Source: Streptomyces sp. S465
Lineage (GTDB): Bacteria > Actinomycetota > Actinomycetes > Streptomycetales > Streptomycetaceae
Direction of reading: 5' to 3'
DNA length: 64,000 bases
NCBI RefSeq assembly: GCF_026898115.1
Contig: NZ_CP114036.1
Span: 7,310,001-7,374,000 of the forward strand
Shown piece after piece: positions 34,669 to 43,959 of this stretch. Position numbers and translations under genes: made by a program. Numbering within the stretch: the first letter of the stretch is position 1; each line of letters opens with the position of its first letter. The notes beneath the pieces were generated by a model. It was not told the DNA's origin. It ran no database searches and worked only from the letters and a program-made list of their open reading frames with translations.

Positions 34669-35856
34669 ATGACGTCAGACGCAATCAGCCAGCCCGGTCG
34701 GCCCGGCCGGGCCGCGCTCGGCCGATTACTGCTCGACGCGGGAGTGATGGCGCCGGACTGGGCGCCGACCTTCGCCACCGTCGACCGGGCCGCGTTCCTG
34801 CCGGGGCTGATGTGGACGTTCGCTACGGGGACACAAGAGGCGGTCGCCGTCGACCGGGCCGAGGACCCGGACGCCTGGTACGCCGCCGCCGACAGCGACT
34901 TCCCCATCGTCACGCAGTGGGACGACGGCGCGCACACCGGCCCCGAGCCGGGGCGGATGTCCACCAGCTCGTCCTCCATGCCCTCCGTCGTCTACGCCCT
35001 GCTGCGGGACCTGGCCGTGGACGAGGGCATGTCCGTGCTCGACGTGGGCACCGGCACGGGTGAGACGGCCGGGGCGCTGACGCATCGCTGTGGCGGCCGT
35101 AAGGTCACCACGGTCGAGGTGGACCCGGCCGTGTCGCGCCACGCGGGCGAACGGTTGGCCGCCGCCGGGTTGCGGCCGGACATCGTGGTCGGTGACGGCG
35201 CGGCGGGCTGTGCGGGCAACGCACCGTATGACCGCATCCTGGCCACCGTCGGTCTCCGGGAGATCCCCGGCGCGTGGATCGAGCAGACGCGGCCCGGGGG
35301 TCTCATCGTCGCTCCCTGGGGCACGCATTACACCCACGCGGACGCCGTGGCCCGGCTGGTGGTACGGAACGGGACGGCCTCGGGGCATTTCACCCGCCCC
35401 GTCGAGTTCATGAAGCTGCGCACCCAGCGGCTGTCGCTGCCGCCGCACAGGGAGTACGTCCCGGATGAGGGCGAGGGCAGCGACGGTGGCGACACCTCCA
35501 CCACCGACATCACCGAGGCGGAGTTCATCACCGCACCGTACTCCGCTCTCCGCTTCGCGCTCGGGCTCCGGGTGCCCAGCTGCGTACAGGTCGTGGCCGA
35601 CCAGCGCGACGGCGCGCGGCCCGTGTGGTTCTACGGGTTGACCGACCGCTCCTGGGCGTGCGTGGTGTTCCGCGAGGGGGCGGCGGAGGCGCGCGTCCGG
35701 CAGGCGGGGGAGCGCCGGTTGTGGGACGAGGCGGAGACCGCGTACCGCTGGTGGGTCGAGCAGGGCAGGCCGGACCACACCCGCTTCGGCCTCACGGTCG
35801 GCCCGGCCGGCCAGCGGGTGTGGCTGGACGATCCGGCCGATTCCTGGGCCCCGTAG
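34669..35856 (+). CDS. Protein-L-isoaspartate methyltransferase-like SAM enzyme
   Basis: This 395-residue enzyme begins MTSDAISQPGRPG. A PIMT-like N-terminal region (TFATVDRAAFLPGLMW) and substrate-region SSSMPSVVYALL precede SAM motif I VLDVGTGTGETAGALTH, followed by VVGDGAAG and RPGGLIVAPWG. The C-terminal 170 residues are an extra domain beyond canonical PIMT (about 220 aa). Such long relatives act on RiPP or other peptides in some Streptomyces systems, but no precursor-peptide gene is visible nearby. CGAGGAGCGAG precedes the ATG. Codon 20 is a TTA (34726-34728), implying bldA dependence. Confidence 0.85.
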   Translation: MTSDAISQPGRPGRAALGRLLLDAGVMAPDWAPTFATVDRAAFLPGLMWTFATGTQEAVAVDRAEDPDAWYAAADSDFPIVTQWDDGAHTGPEPGRMSTSSSSMPSVVYALLRDLAVDEGMSVLDVGTGTGETAGALTHRCGGRKVTTVEVDPAVSRHAGERLAAAGLRPDIVVGDGAAGCAGNAPYDRILATVGLREIPGAWIEQTRPGGLIVAPWGTHYTHADAVARLVVRNGTASGHFTRPVEFMKLRTQRLSLPPHREYVPDEGEGSDGGDTSTTDITEAEFITAPYSALRFALGLRVPSCVQVVADQRDGARPVWFYGLTDRSWACVVFREGAAEARVRQAGERRLWDEAETAYRWWVEQGRPDHTRFGLTVGPAGQRVWLDDPADSWAP

Positions 35857-36011
35857 CAGCCGTAAGGCGTGAGCCGCACTCGTGGGTTGCCGTAAGCGGA
35901 ATCGATCCGTCCTGGTAACCCACCGTCCGCCGCGTCGCGGAAACGCTGTGCCACGCTTGAAGCCGGCTCGCGCGCCTGGCGCGGGCCGGTGATGCGAAGT
36001 GAGGGCGCGGC

Positions 36012-38291
36012 GTGCAGAAGCCCCGATGGAAGACCGTGGGGGGAGCCCTGCTGCGGGTGACGGCGGTGTGGGCGGTGTCCACGCTCACGATGCTGGCGCT
36101 CGCCGGGATTCTCCCCGACTTCAGCCTGAAGTCGGGCGACGGTGACAGCGCGACACGGATCGCGGTCACGGCGGCCAGCGGGGCGGGGGCCTTCGGGGTG
36201 CTCAGCGCGCTGGTGTGGCCGCTGCTCGTACGGGCGCTGCTGCTGATGCCCGCGCTGGTGCTGGGGCTGCTGGTGTTCGCGCTCAACGGCTCGATGCTGC
36301 TGATCGCCCTCAGCCTGATCCCGGACGGGCCGGGCACCGCCGAGCCGGAGACCGCCGTCGTGGTCGCGGCCGTGATGTCGGCCGCGTCGTCGGCCACCAG
36401 CACCTTCCTGACCGTGCGGGACGACGGGGCGTACCGGCGTCGGCTGGCGCGGCTGGCCGGGCGGCGCAGACGGCGGCTCGGCCAGGACGAAGGGGACGAA
36501 CAGTCCCCGGGAACGGTGTTCCTCCAGCTCGACGGGGTGGGGCACGCCGTACTGCGGGAGGCGCTGCGGGAGCGCGAGAACCGGCCCCCGCTGATGCCCA
36601 CCGTCGCGGGCTGGGTCCGCACCACCCACCGGGTCATGCCCTGGCGCACCGACTGGTCCAGCCAGACCGGCGCCAGTCAGCTCGGCATCCTGCACGGCTC
36701 CAACGAGGACGTGCCCGCCTTCCGCTGGTACGAGAAGAAGAGCGGGGAGGTGATGGTGAGCAACCGGCCGACCAGCGCGGCGGTGCTTCAACGCCGCGCG
36801 GCCGCCCGCGCGAGACACGACGGACTGCTCACGGTGGACGGGGCGAGCCGGGGCAACCTGTTCACCGGCGGCGCCGATCAGCTGGCCCTGGTGCTGTCGG
36901 TCGCGGCGCGGCGCGGCAAGCACAACCGCTCCCGGTCCGGATACTTCGCGTACTTCTCCGACCCGGCCAACGCCACCCGCACCGCCGTGTCGTTCCTCGC
37001 CGAGGTCGTCCGGGAGATCGGCCAGTCCACACGCGCCAAGCTGCGCCGCGAGACGCCCAGGGTCAAACGGGGCGGGCTGTATCCGCTCATCCGCGCGTTC
37101 GCCACCGTCGTGGAGCGGGATGTGGTGGTGACGGCGGTGATGGGGGACATCCTCTCCGGCCGTACCGCGATCTACGCCGATCTGGTGGCGTACGACGAGG
37201 TGGCCCACCACTCGGGGCCGCGCAGCCGGGACGTCCAGCAGGTGCTCGCCCGGCTCGACCGCTCCATCGCGCTGATCGCCAACGTCGCCGAGTACGCCCC
37301 GCGCGACTACCGGATCGTGCTGCTGTCCGATCACGGGCAGAGCCCCGGCGAAACCTTCTCGGGGGCGTACGGGCTGACCCTGGAGGACCTGGTGCGGGCC
37401 GGCTGCGGTCTGCCCGTGTCGCGGCGGGCCGGGCGGACCCCGAGCGGTGCGGAGGCGCGCGAGGCGGGGCGGGCGGCGCTGCGCCGGCCGGAGAAGCCCG
37501 AGGTGGAGCCGGACGGGCGGGCCGGTGCCGCCCAGGCCGACGAAGACGTCGCCGCCCGCCATGCCACCGTGTCCGATCCGATCGTGCTCGCTTCCGGGAA
37601 CCTGGGCCTGGTCTCCTTCCCCGATGTGCCGGGACGGATGAGCCGCGAGCAGATCGACGCCCGCCACCCCACCCTGCTGCGCACCCTCGCCGACCATCCC
37701 GGGGTGGGCTTCCTGCTCGTACGGTCCGAGGCGCATGGCGCGGTGGTGCTGGGCGCGGACGGCGCCGAGCACCGTCTGGACACCGGGGAGGTGCTGGGGG
37801 GCGTGAGCCCGCTCGCCGCCTTCGGGCCCGGCGCCGAGGACGCCGTGCGGCGCACCGCGCACTTCCGGAACACCCCCGACATCATGGTCAACTCCGCCTA
37901 CGACCCGGTGCGCGGCACGGTGCACGCCTTCGAGGAGCAGATCGGCTCGCACGGCGGACTCGGCGGCGAGCAGGGGCACCCCTTTCTGCTCTGGCCGGCC
38001 GAGCTGACCGCGCCGGTGGCGGCGGGGGAGGAGCTGGTCGGGGCGGAGCAGGTGCACCGGGTGCTGCGGCGCTGGCTGGCGGAGGCGGACGGGCCCCAGG
38101 TGCCGGAGGAGGAAGCGGAAGCGGAGATCGCGGCCGAGGCACGGGCCGGGGCCGACGCGCGGCCGCCGGCCGGCGCGGAGCTGCCGGAGGCGTCCGGCGC
38201 GGCGCACACCGTGCCGGAGTCCCGGCGCGACGGCGCCCCCGCCGCACCCTTCACCGTGGTCAGCCGGGGCGTACCGGACCAAGCCCGGTGA
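36012..38291 (+). CDS. Membrane protein with alkaline-phosphatase-superfamily (type I phosphodiesterase) domain
   Basis: This 759-residue protein has an N-terminal membrane part of about four helices (residues 8-135, with LLMPALVLGLLVFALNGSMLLIALSLI; phage-holin-like) and a large domain of the alkaline phosphatase/nucleotide pyrophosphatase superfamily. TVFLQLDGVGHAVL (metal Asp), DWSSQTGASQLGIL (candidate Thr/Ser nucleophile), VAYDEVAHHSGPRS and LLSDHGQSPGETF hold the metal ligands. The C-terminal 70 residues are Ala/Glu-rich. It probably hydrolyses a phosphodiester at the membrane. The start is GTG at 36012, preceded by GTGAGGGCG. No partner gene is obvious. Confidence 0.88.
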   Translation: MQKPRWKTVGGALLRVTAVWAVSTLTMLALAGILPDFSLKSGDGDSATRIAVTAASGAGAFGVLSALVWPLLVRALLLMPALVLGLLVFALNGSMLLIALSLIPDGPGTAEPETAVVVAAVMSAASSATSTFLTVRDDGAYRRRLARLAGRRRRRLGQDEGDEQSPGTVFLQLDGVGHAVLREALRERENRPPLMPTVAGWVRTTHRVMPWRTDWSSQTGASQLGILHGSNEDVPAFRWYEKKSGEVMVSNRPTSAAVLQRRAAARARHDGLLTVDGASRGNLFTGGADQLALVLSVAARRGKHNRSRSGYFAYFSDPANATRTAVSFLAEVVREIGQSTRAKLRRETPRVKRGGLYPLIRAFATVVERDVVVTAVMGDILSGRTAIYADLVAYDEVAHHSGPRSRDVQQVLARLDRSIALIANVAEYAPRDYRIVLLSDHGQSPGETFSGAYGLTLEDLVRAGCGLPVSRRAGRTPSGAEAREAGRAALRRPEKPEVEPDGRAGAAQADEDVAARHATVSDPIVLASGNLGLVSFPDVPGRMSREQIDARHPTLLRTLADHPGVGFLLVRSEAHGAVVLGADGAEHRLDTGEVLGGVSPLAAFGPGAEDAVRRTAHFRNTPDIMVNSAYDPVRGTVHAFEEQIGSHGGLGGEQGHPFLLWPAELTAPVAAGEELVGAEQVHRVLRRWLAEADGPQVPEEEAEAEIAAEARAGADARPPAGAELPEASGAAHTVPESRRDGAPAAPFTVVSRGVPDQAR

Positions 38292-38427
38292 TGCGGGCGC
38301 GCCGCGCCGCCCGCCATCGTGGTGATCGCCCGCCGTGCCTGAGCCGATCTCCTCCCTGCCGTCCCCCTGCCGTCCCCCTCCCCGTCCCCTCCCCTCCCGC
38401 CCTGCTCCGCCCCCGGCCCCCCGCCCC

Positions 38428-39474
38428 TCACCTCGTGGCCTCCGTGACCTGGACCGGCCCGCCGGGCGCGGGGGCGGCCTCCGGCGGCCGACGGGACCAG
38501 CGGCCCGCGATGACCGCGCACACCATCAACTGGAGCTGATGGAAGAGCATCAGCGGCAGGATCACCGGCCCGGCCGCGTCGCCGAACAGCACCGCGGCCA
38601 TGGGCAGCCCGGTGGCCAGCGACTTGTTGGAACCGCAGAAGACGATGGTGACGCGGTCCGCCCGGCTGAAGCGCAGCCGCCGGGCGGTCAGCGACGTCGT
38701 GGTCAGGGCCAGCCCCAGCACGGCCGCCGCCACGCCCAGCAGCGCGCCCAGCCGGGCCGGGGTGACCTGGTGCCAGATGCCCTCCGTCATGCCCCGGCTG
38801 AACGCCGTGTAGACCACGAGCAGGATCGAGCCCCGGTCCAGGAGGCCGAGCACCTTCTTGTGGCGGCCGATGAAGGGCGCGGTCCAGCGGCGCAGCGCCT
38901 GCCCGGCGAGGAAGGGGAGCAGCAGCTGGGTGGCGATGGCCAGCAGCCCGTCGGCCGAGAAGCGGACGTCCGAGCCGATCAGCCACGCCGCGAGCAGCGG
39001 CGTGGCGATCATGCCGAACAGGCTGGAGTACGTACCCGCGCAGATGGCGGCCGGGACATTGCCCCGGGCGGTGGAGGTGAGGGCGACCGAGGACTGGACG
39101 GTCGAGGGCACCACACAGAGGAAGAGCAGACCGGTGGCGAGCCGGTCGGTGAGGAGGAACCGGGCGAGACCGGTCGCGGCCAGTCCCAGCAGCGGAAAGA
39201 GCACGAAGGTGCTCGCGCCCACCACCAGGTGCAGCCGCCACTGCCGCAGCCCGTGCAGCGCCTCGCGGGTGGACAGACGCGAACCGTAGAGGAAGAAGAG
39301 CAGCCCGATGGCGATGTCCGCGGCGGTGCCGGCGGCCGTGGCCGCCGTGCCGCTCGCGGGCAGCAGCGCCGCCACCGCGACCGTCCCGAGGAGGGCGGCG
39401 ACATAGGGGTCCACCGCCCTCCCGAGCCGGCCCGGCCACGACAGCGGCCCGGACGTCCACCGCACATCAGTCAC
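38428..39474 (-). CDS. Bile acid:sodium symporter (BASS) family transporter, paralogue 1
   Basis: This 348-residue membrane transporter has about ten helices and family motifs FFLYGSRLSTREAL, LCVVPSTVQSSVALTS (crossover motif), ARGNVPAAICAGTYSS, and GSNKSLATGLPMA. It is a SBF-like/RCH1-type protein rather than a true bile-acid importer. The GTG start at 39474 lies immediately after the overlapping end of the small secreted-protein gene, suggesting coupled translation. A second homologue is encoded at 50676-51764. Confidence 0.92.
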   Translation of the reverse strand: MTDVRWTSGPLSWPGRLGRAVDPYVAALLGTVAVAALLPASGTAATAAGTAADIAIGLLFFLYGSRLSTREALHGLRQWRLHLVVGASTFVLFPLLGLAATGLARFLLTDRLATGLLFLCVVPSTVQSSVALTSTARGNVPAAICAGTYSSLFGMIATPLLAAWLIGSDVRFSADGLLAIATQLLLPFLAGQALRRWTAPFIGRHKKVLGLLDRGSILLVVYTAFSRGMTEGIWHQVTPARLGALLGVAAAVLGLALTTTSLTARRLRFSRADRVTIVFCGSNKSLATGLPMAAVLFGDAAGPVILPLMLFHQLQLMVCAVIAGRWSRRPPEAAPAPGGPVQVTEATR

Positions 39475-39922
39475 CGCCCTCGCCCTGCCACGGCGGGTGG
39501 CCGAGCTGTGCCACCCAGTCCGCACCGGCGGTGTCGTGGGCCACGACGTCGATGGCGCCGCCGCCCCCGTCGTGGTCGCTGCCCGCCGTGCCACGGCTCA
39601 GCAGCAGGGTGTTCAGGGTGCGGTCGACCTCCAGCCAGGAGTCCGCGAAGGAATTGTCGATGACCACCAGACCGTTGTGCCCCCCGGTGACGACCGATGG
39701 GGTGGCGTCCGGCTCGCAGTCGTCGCGCGGGGCGCTGCCCGTGGCCGGGTGGGCCGTGGCCATGGCGGGGGCCGCGGGGCCCGCGCACAGCACACTCGCG
39801 GTGGCGGCGAGGACGAGGCCCGCCGCGGACGGCCGGGGCGAGCCGGTCTCTTTTCTCGGCTTACGGCGCCGGCCGGTGCCGGGCCCGAGGAACGTCGAGG
39901 ACATGAGGAACGTCGAGGACAT
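39467..39922 (-). CDS. Small secreted protein of unknown function
   Basis: This protein of about 151 residues has a basic n-region (GRRRKPRKE), a hydrophobic core (AAGLVLAATASVLCAG) and likely cleavage near PAMATAHPA. The mature 95 residues are Asp/Gly-rich (DNSFADSWLEVDRTLNTLLLS, SDHDGGGGAIDVVAH). No family was recognised. The first residues MSSTFLMSSTFL come from an 18-bp duplication, so the start may be at 39922 or 39904; neither has a good ribosome-binding site. It lies between the isocitrate-lyase-family gene and the symporter on the same strand. Confidence 0.5.
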   Translation of the reverse strand: MSSTFLMSSTFLGPGTGRRRKPRKETGSPRPSAAGLVLAATASVLCAGPAAPAMATAHPATGSAPRDDCEPDATPSVVTGGHNGLVVIDNSFADSWLEVDRTLNTLLLSRGTAGSDHDGGGGAIDVVAHDTAGADWVAQLGHPPWQGEGGD

Positions 39923-39938
39923 GGCGTGTGGCCCCGGC

Positions 39939-40802
39939 TCAGACCTTGGCCGGCCGGCGGTTGCCATGGTGCCTGCTGATGTTCTTCTCCAGCAGCTCCG
40001 TGGCGCCCTTGACCCCGATGGCCCCGGTCTCCCGGGTGTCCGGCAGCCGCCCGTCCGACGTCTTGAGATCGCTCAGCGCGCCGTCGATCGCCCCATGGGC
40101 GGCGAACAGACACGGGGTGCTGTAGATCGCGACATCCACCCCCAGTCCGGACAGTTCGGTCAGGGAGAGCCTCGGCGACTTCCCGCCCGCGATCTGGTTG
40201 AACAGCAGGGGCTTGTCGCCGATGACCGTGCGGACCTTGCGGATCCACTCCACGCTGCGCACCCCGTCGACGAGGACGACATCCGCGTCGGTCTCGGCCA
40301 GCGCGGCCGCCCGGCGCAGGATCTCCGACTCCTCGGAGGCGTCCGTGCGCGCCACCACCACCAGGTCCTTCCTGGCGCTCAGCACCAGGTGGAGCTTTTC
40401 GAGGTACTCCTCGAGCGGAAGGAGCAGCTTGCCGTCCGCGTGGCCGCAGCGGCGCGGGCGCCGCTGGTCCTCCAGGATCACCCCGGAGGCCCCGGTGCGC
40501 TCCAGCCGCTGCACCACATGGCAGGCGACCTCGTGGTCCACATAGCCGTCGTCGATGTCCACCAGCAGATGGTGTTCGGGGAAGGCGAGCCGCAGCCGCT
40601 CCACGAAGGCGAGCATGTCGGGCCAGGCGATGAAACCGATATCCGGCAGCCCGTAATGCGAGGCGGCGAAACCGAATCCGGATACGAAGAAGCCGTTGTA
40701 GTGCTGGGCGGCGATGGATGCCGAGTACATGTCGTAGATGCCGATGAGGGGTGTGGTGTGAGGCGAACCGATGGCCTCTCGGAGGGAATTGCCGTAGAGC
40801 AT
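39939..40802 (-). CDS. Isocitrate lyase/PEP mutase superfamily enzyme
   Basis: This 287-residue TIM-barrel enzyme has HHLLVDIDDGYVD (metal site), GVILEDQRRPRRCGHADGK (the KRCGH-type catalytic Cys motif of lyases) and VVVARTDA. The Cys-Gly-His motif favours a C-C bond lyase (methylisocitrate or dimethylmalate-like) over a phosphonomutase, but the substrate cannot be named. AAGGGGA precedes ATG at 40802. It diverges from the MFS transporter gene, which might import a related carboxylate. Confidence 0.88.
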   Translation of the reverse strand: MLYGNSLREAIGSPHTTPLIGIYDMYSASIAAQHYNGFFVSGFGFAASHYGLPDIGFIAWPDMLAFVERLRLAFPEHHLLVDIDDGYVDHEVACHVVQRLERTGASGVILEDQRRPRRCGHADGKLLLPLEEYLEKLHLVLSARKDLVVVARTDASEESEILRRAAALAETDADVVLVDGVRSVEWIRKVRTVIGDKPLLFNQIAGGKSPRLSLTELSGLGVDVAIYSTPCLFAAHGAIDGALSDLKTSDGRLPDTRETGAIGVKGATELLEKNISRHHGNRRPAKV

Positions 40803-41055
40803 GATGTCCCCTTGATTCAGGAGCCTTTCGGCGGTGCATGACGGTTACGAGGCTGCGTGCGCAGGTTTACTGGAGGTCAAGAAGCGGTAAAGCAACGCGC
40901 CGTGCATTCCCAGAAGATGCCTGGCCCGACTCGGGTTGGGGTCGAACGTTCCTCGAGTGCCGTGGACCGCGTCGCGAGTGGTGTGCGACACGCTTGGCAT
41001 GCCGCGGGTCGCTCGGGGTATGCGCAACGAGCCTGTCCACGGAAAAGAGTTGCTT

Positions 41056-42519
41056 GTGCCTGTCCGAACCGATGTCGAAGCCTCCGCGTCCGCCGTCTCC
41101 CGGCACCGCCTGCTGTGGCGTGCCATCCAGCGACGCAAGAACCCCCCACTGCGCCGGAGCGACATCACGGTCACCGAGGAGAAGACCGTCCGGAAAGCGG
41201 TGAAGGCCGCGGCGCTGGGTAACGCCATGGAATGGTTCGACTTCGGGATCTACAGCTATCTCGCGGTCACCATCGGAAAGGTTTTCTTCCCGTCAGGTAA
41301 TGACACGGCCCAGGTGCTTTCCTCCCTCGCGACCTTCGCGGTGGCCTTTCTGGTCCGCCCGGTGGGAGGCATGTTCTTCGGTCCGCTCGGTGACCGGATA
41401 GGCCGTAAGAAGGTATTGTCCTTCACGATGATCATGATGGCGTCCAGTACGCTCGCCATCGGACTCATCCCCGCCTATACGACCATCGGCTTCTGGTCGC
41501 CCGCGCTGCTCATCCTGTTCCGTATGCTCCAGGGGTTCTCCACCGGTGGGGAATACGGCGGCGCCTCCACCTTCATCGCCGAATACGCGCCCGACAAGCG
41601 CCGCGGGTACTACGGCAGCTTCCTGGAATTCGGCACGCTGATCGGCTACACCGCGGCGGCCGGACTGGTCACCATTCTCACCGTGACGCTCGCCGACTCC
41701 TCGATGGATTCCTGGGGTTGGCGCATTCCGTTCCTGGCCGCCGCGCCGATCGGACTGGTCGGTCTGTATCTGCGGCTGAAGCTCGACGACACCCCCGCGT
41801 TCCAGAAACTGGAGGACGAGGGCTCCACCAGCGCGGCGGACCGCGAGAGCCTGCCGTTCTGGCAGGTGTTCCGCACCCAGTGGCGGGCGATGGTGCTGTG
41901 CATGGCGCTGGTCGCCGCGTACAACATCACCGACTACATGCTGCTGTCCTACATGCCGACCTATCTGTCGGACACCCTCCACTACAGCAGCACCAGCGCC
42001 CTGGTCCCGATCATCATCGTGATGCTGGTGCTCATGGCCGCCATCACCTTCGTCGGCCGGTTCTCCGACCACATCGGCCGCAAGCCCGTGCTGATGGCCG
42101 GCTCCGTCGGCTTCCTGGTGCTCGCCGTGCCGTGCTTCCTGCTCATCAAACAGGGCGGGATCGTCCCGGTCTTCGCCGGGCTGCTGCTCCTGGGGCTGTG
42201 CCTGCTGCCGTACGTGAGCGTCATGTCCGCCTCGCTCCCCGCGCTCTTCCCGACGAATGTGCGCTACGGCTCGCTCTCCATCGCCTTCAACATCTCCGTC
42301 TCGCTCTTCGGCGGCACCACCCCGCTGGTGACCGAGGGCCTGATCAGCTTCACCGGGAACGATCTGATGCCCGCCTTCTACACGATGCTCGCCGCGGTCG
42401 TCGGCATCATCGCCGCCGCCGTGATGAAGGAGACGGCCCGCAAGCCGCTGGAGGGCTCGCCCCCCGCCGTGGCCACCAAGGAAGAGGCCATCGCGCTGGT
42501 GGAGTCCCAGCGCTCCTGA
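41056..42519 (+). CDS. MFS transporter, ProP/metabolite:H+ symporter family
   Basis: This 487-residue 12-helix major facilitator has the family opening ALGNAMEWFDFGIYSYLAV, loop 2-3 GPLGDRIGRKKVL, QGFSTGGEYGGASTFIAEYAP and the repeat motif GRFSDHIGRKPVL. These are typical of the proline/betaine (ProP) and citrate/alpha-ketoglutarate/shikimate group. A hydrophilic N-terminal region of about 45 residues is present. GTG at 41056 is favoured by GGAAAAGAG upstream; ATG at 41020 is in frame. The substrate is unknown, possibly an organic acid given the divergent lyase gene. Confidence 0.88.
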   Translation: MPVRTDVEASASAVSRHRLLWRAIQRRKNPPLRRSDITVTEEKTVRKAVKAAALGNAMEWFDFGIYSYLAVTIGKVFFPSGNDTAQVLSSLATFAVAFLVRPVGGMFFGPLGDRIGRKKVLSFTMIMMASSTLAIGLIPAYTTIGFWSPALLILFRMLQGFSTGGEYGGASTFIAEYAPDKRRGYYGSFLEFGTLIGYTAAAGLVTILTVTLADSSMDSWGWRIPFLAAAPIGLVGLYLRLKLDDTPAFQKLEDEGSTSAADRESLPFWQVFRTQWRAMVLCMALVAAYNITDYMLLSYMPTYLSDTLHYSSTSALVPIIIVMLVLMAAITFVGRFSDHIGRKPVLMAGSVGFLVLAVPCFLLIKQGGIVPVFAGLLLLGLCLLPYVSVMSASLPALFPTNVRYGSLSIAFNISVSLFGGTTPLVTEGLISFTGNDLMPAFYTMLAAVVGIIAAAVMKETARKPLEGSPPAVATKEEAIALVESQRS

Positions 42520-42611
42520 GCCACCCGGCCGGTGTCCCCGCCCCCGGCGCCCCCGGCCGCCATTACCTCGGCGGTAATCGACCCCCGCGCGCGACGGCGG
42601 CAGGGTTGAGC

Positions 42612-42653
42612 CATCGGGTTCCGGGCCGGCGCCCTCCGGTCCGGAACCCGATG
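42612..42653. terminator. Bidirectional hairpin terminator
   Basis: A perfect 13-bp inverted repeat, CATCGGGTTCCGG (42612-42624) and CCGGAACCCGATG (42641-42653), with a 16-nt loop lies between the convergent MFS and HTH-regulator genes. Confidence 0.75.
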
Positions 42654-42733
42654 CCGAGGCCGGCGCGGCCGACGTGATCGTCCTGGCCGGGACGGCCGGA
42701 TCCGCTCCGTCCTCGGCTTCCTGGACCGGGTCC

Positions 42734-43534
42734 CTACGGCCGGCTGAACCGCCCCAGCGCGGCGGCGGTCTCCGGGTCGGCCGGCAGGAACGTCTCGATG
42801 GCCAGCTCGGAGACCGTGACGTCCATGGGGGTGTTGAAGGTCGCGATCGTCGAGATGAACGACAGCACCCGCCCGTCGTGCTCGATCATCATCGGCAGCG
42901 CGAAGGGCGGGGTGTCACCGGCGGTGGCCGTCTCCCGGCCAGTCCCGGGCAGCGGATACGCGGCCACCTCGTCGTACAGCGCGCGCAGCGGCGCCGAGCG
43001 CATCAGCGCCAGCTGCCGGTCCATCTGGTCCAGCAGATGGCCGCGCCACTCCCGGAGGTTGCGGATGCGCGGGGCCAGCCCCTCGGGGTGGAGGGTGAGG
43101 CGCATCGCGTTCAGCGGCGGCTTCAGCAGATGCTCCGCCACCCCCTGAAGGAGCGCCGTGATGCCCCGGTTCGCCGCCAGCACCTCATAGGTGCCGTCCA
43201 CCACCAGCGCCGGATACGGCTCATAGCCGGTCAGCAGCCGCTCCAGCGACGCGCGCAGGGCGCTCATCGACGGGTCGTCCACCGAACGCTCCGGGTAGTG
43301 CGGGGCGTAACCGGCGGCGACCAGCAGGGCGTTCCGCTCGCGGACGGGCACGTCGAGCCGGTCGGCGAGCCGGAGCAGCAGCTCCTGGCTCGGCCGCGAC
43401 CGGCCGGTCTCGATGAAACTGATGTGGCGGGCGGAGGAGTCGGCGCGCAGCGCGAGCTCCAGCTGGCTCAGCCGGCGGCGGTCCCGCCATTCGCGCAGCA
43501 GTGTGCCCACCCGGGGCGGCGCGGCAGTCGTCAT
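42734..43534 (-). CDS. XRE-type helix-turn-helix regulator with MmyB-like ligand domain
   Basis: This 266-residue regulator has an N-terminal HTH (LLREWRDRRRLSQLELALRADSSARHISFIETGRSRPSQE in two parts, about residues 10-60) and a C-terminal MltR/MmyB-type PAS-like domain with YEVLAANRGITALL and HPEGLAPRIRNLREWR. Such regulators are common next to oxidoreductase genes and may bind fatty-acid-like ligands. It is divergent from the pterin dehydratase by 89 bp. No strong ribosome-binding site precedes ATG at 43534. Confidence 0.9.
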   Translation of the reverse strand: MTTAAPPRVGTLLREWRDRRRLSQLELALRADSSARHISFIETGRSRPSQELLLRLADRLDVPVRERNALLVAAGYAPHYPERSVDDPSMSALRASLERLLTGYEPYPALVVDGTYEVLAANRGITALLQGVAEHLLKPPLNAMRLTLHPEGLAPRIRNLREWRGHLLDQMDRQLALMRSAPLRALYDEVAAYPLPGTGRETATAGDTPPFALPMMIEHDGRVLSFISTIATFNTPMDVTVSELAIETFLPADPETAAALGRFSRP

Positions 43535-43623
43535 GACCCGAAGGTAGCCGACGCCCGGCGGCGCCCATCCGCCCATGGCAGGGTGGAGGGGCCGACCGGC
43601 GACCCGCGACGAAGGGAAGTGTC

Positions 43624-43935
43624 ATGGCAGTCGAGCCGCTCACCGACCAGGAGATCCAGGGGCGTCTGGAGCAGCTTCCCGGCTGGTCGTTCGCGGACGA
43701 CCGGCTGACCCGGACGTACGTCTTCAAGGGGCACCCACAGGCGGCCGGGCTGGTCGCGGAGGTGGCCACGATCCAGGAGGAACTCGACCACCACTCCGAC
43801 CTGACCCTCGGCTACAACAAGGTGGCCGTCTCGGTGAACACCCACAGCGTCGGCGGCAAGGTGACCGCGCTCGACTTCGAGCTCGCCGCCCGCATCGAAG
43901 CAATCGCCCCCCAACACGGCGCCCGCACCGACTGA
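43624..43935 (+). CDS. 4a-hydroxytetrahydrobiopterin (pterin-4a-carbinolamine) dehydratase
   Basis: This 103-residue protein has the pterin dehydratase signature: IQEELDHHSDLTLGYNKVAVSVNTHSVGG carries the paired catalytic histidines. The family regenerates pterin cofactor for aromatic hydroxylases and sometimes acts otherwise. GAAGGGAAG precedes ATG at 43624. No pterin-dependent hydroxylase is adjacent. The family length (about 95-105) is normal. Confidence 0.93.
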   Translation: MAVEPLTDQEIQGRLEQLPGWSFADDRLTRTYVFKGHPQAAGLVAEVATIQEELDHHSDLTLGYNKVAVSVNTHSVGGKVTALDFELAARIEAIAPQHGARTD

Positions 43936-43959
43936 CCCCCGGCCGACCGGACGCCGCGC

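Noticed and set aside
35631..38282. Minus-strand open frame of about 880 codons opposite the membrane phosphodiesterase gene
   Set aside because: It has no recognisable domain or good start and mirrors the third-position GC of the real gene on the plus strand.
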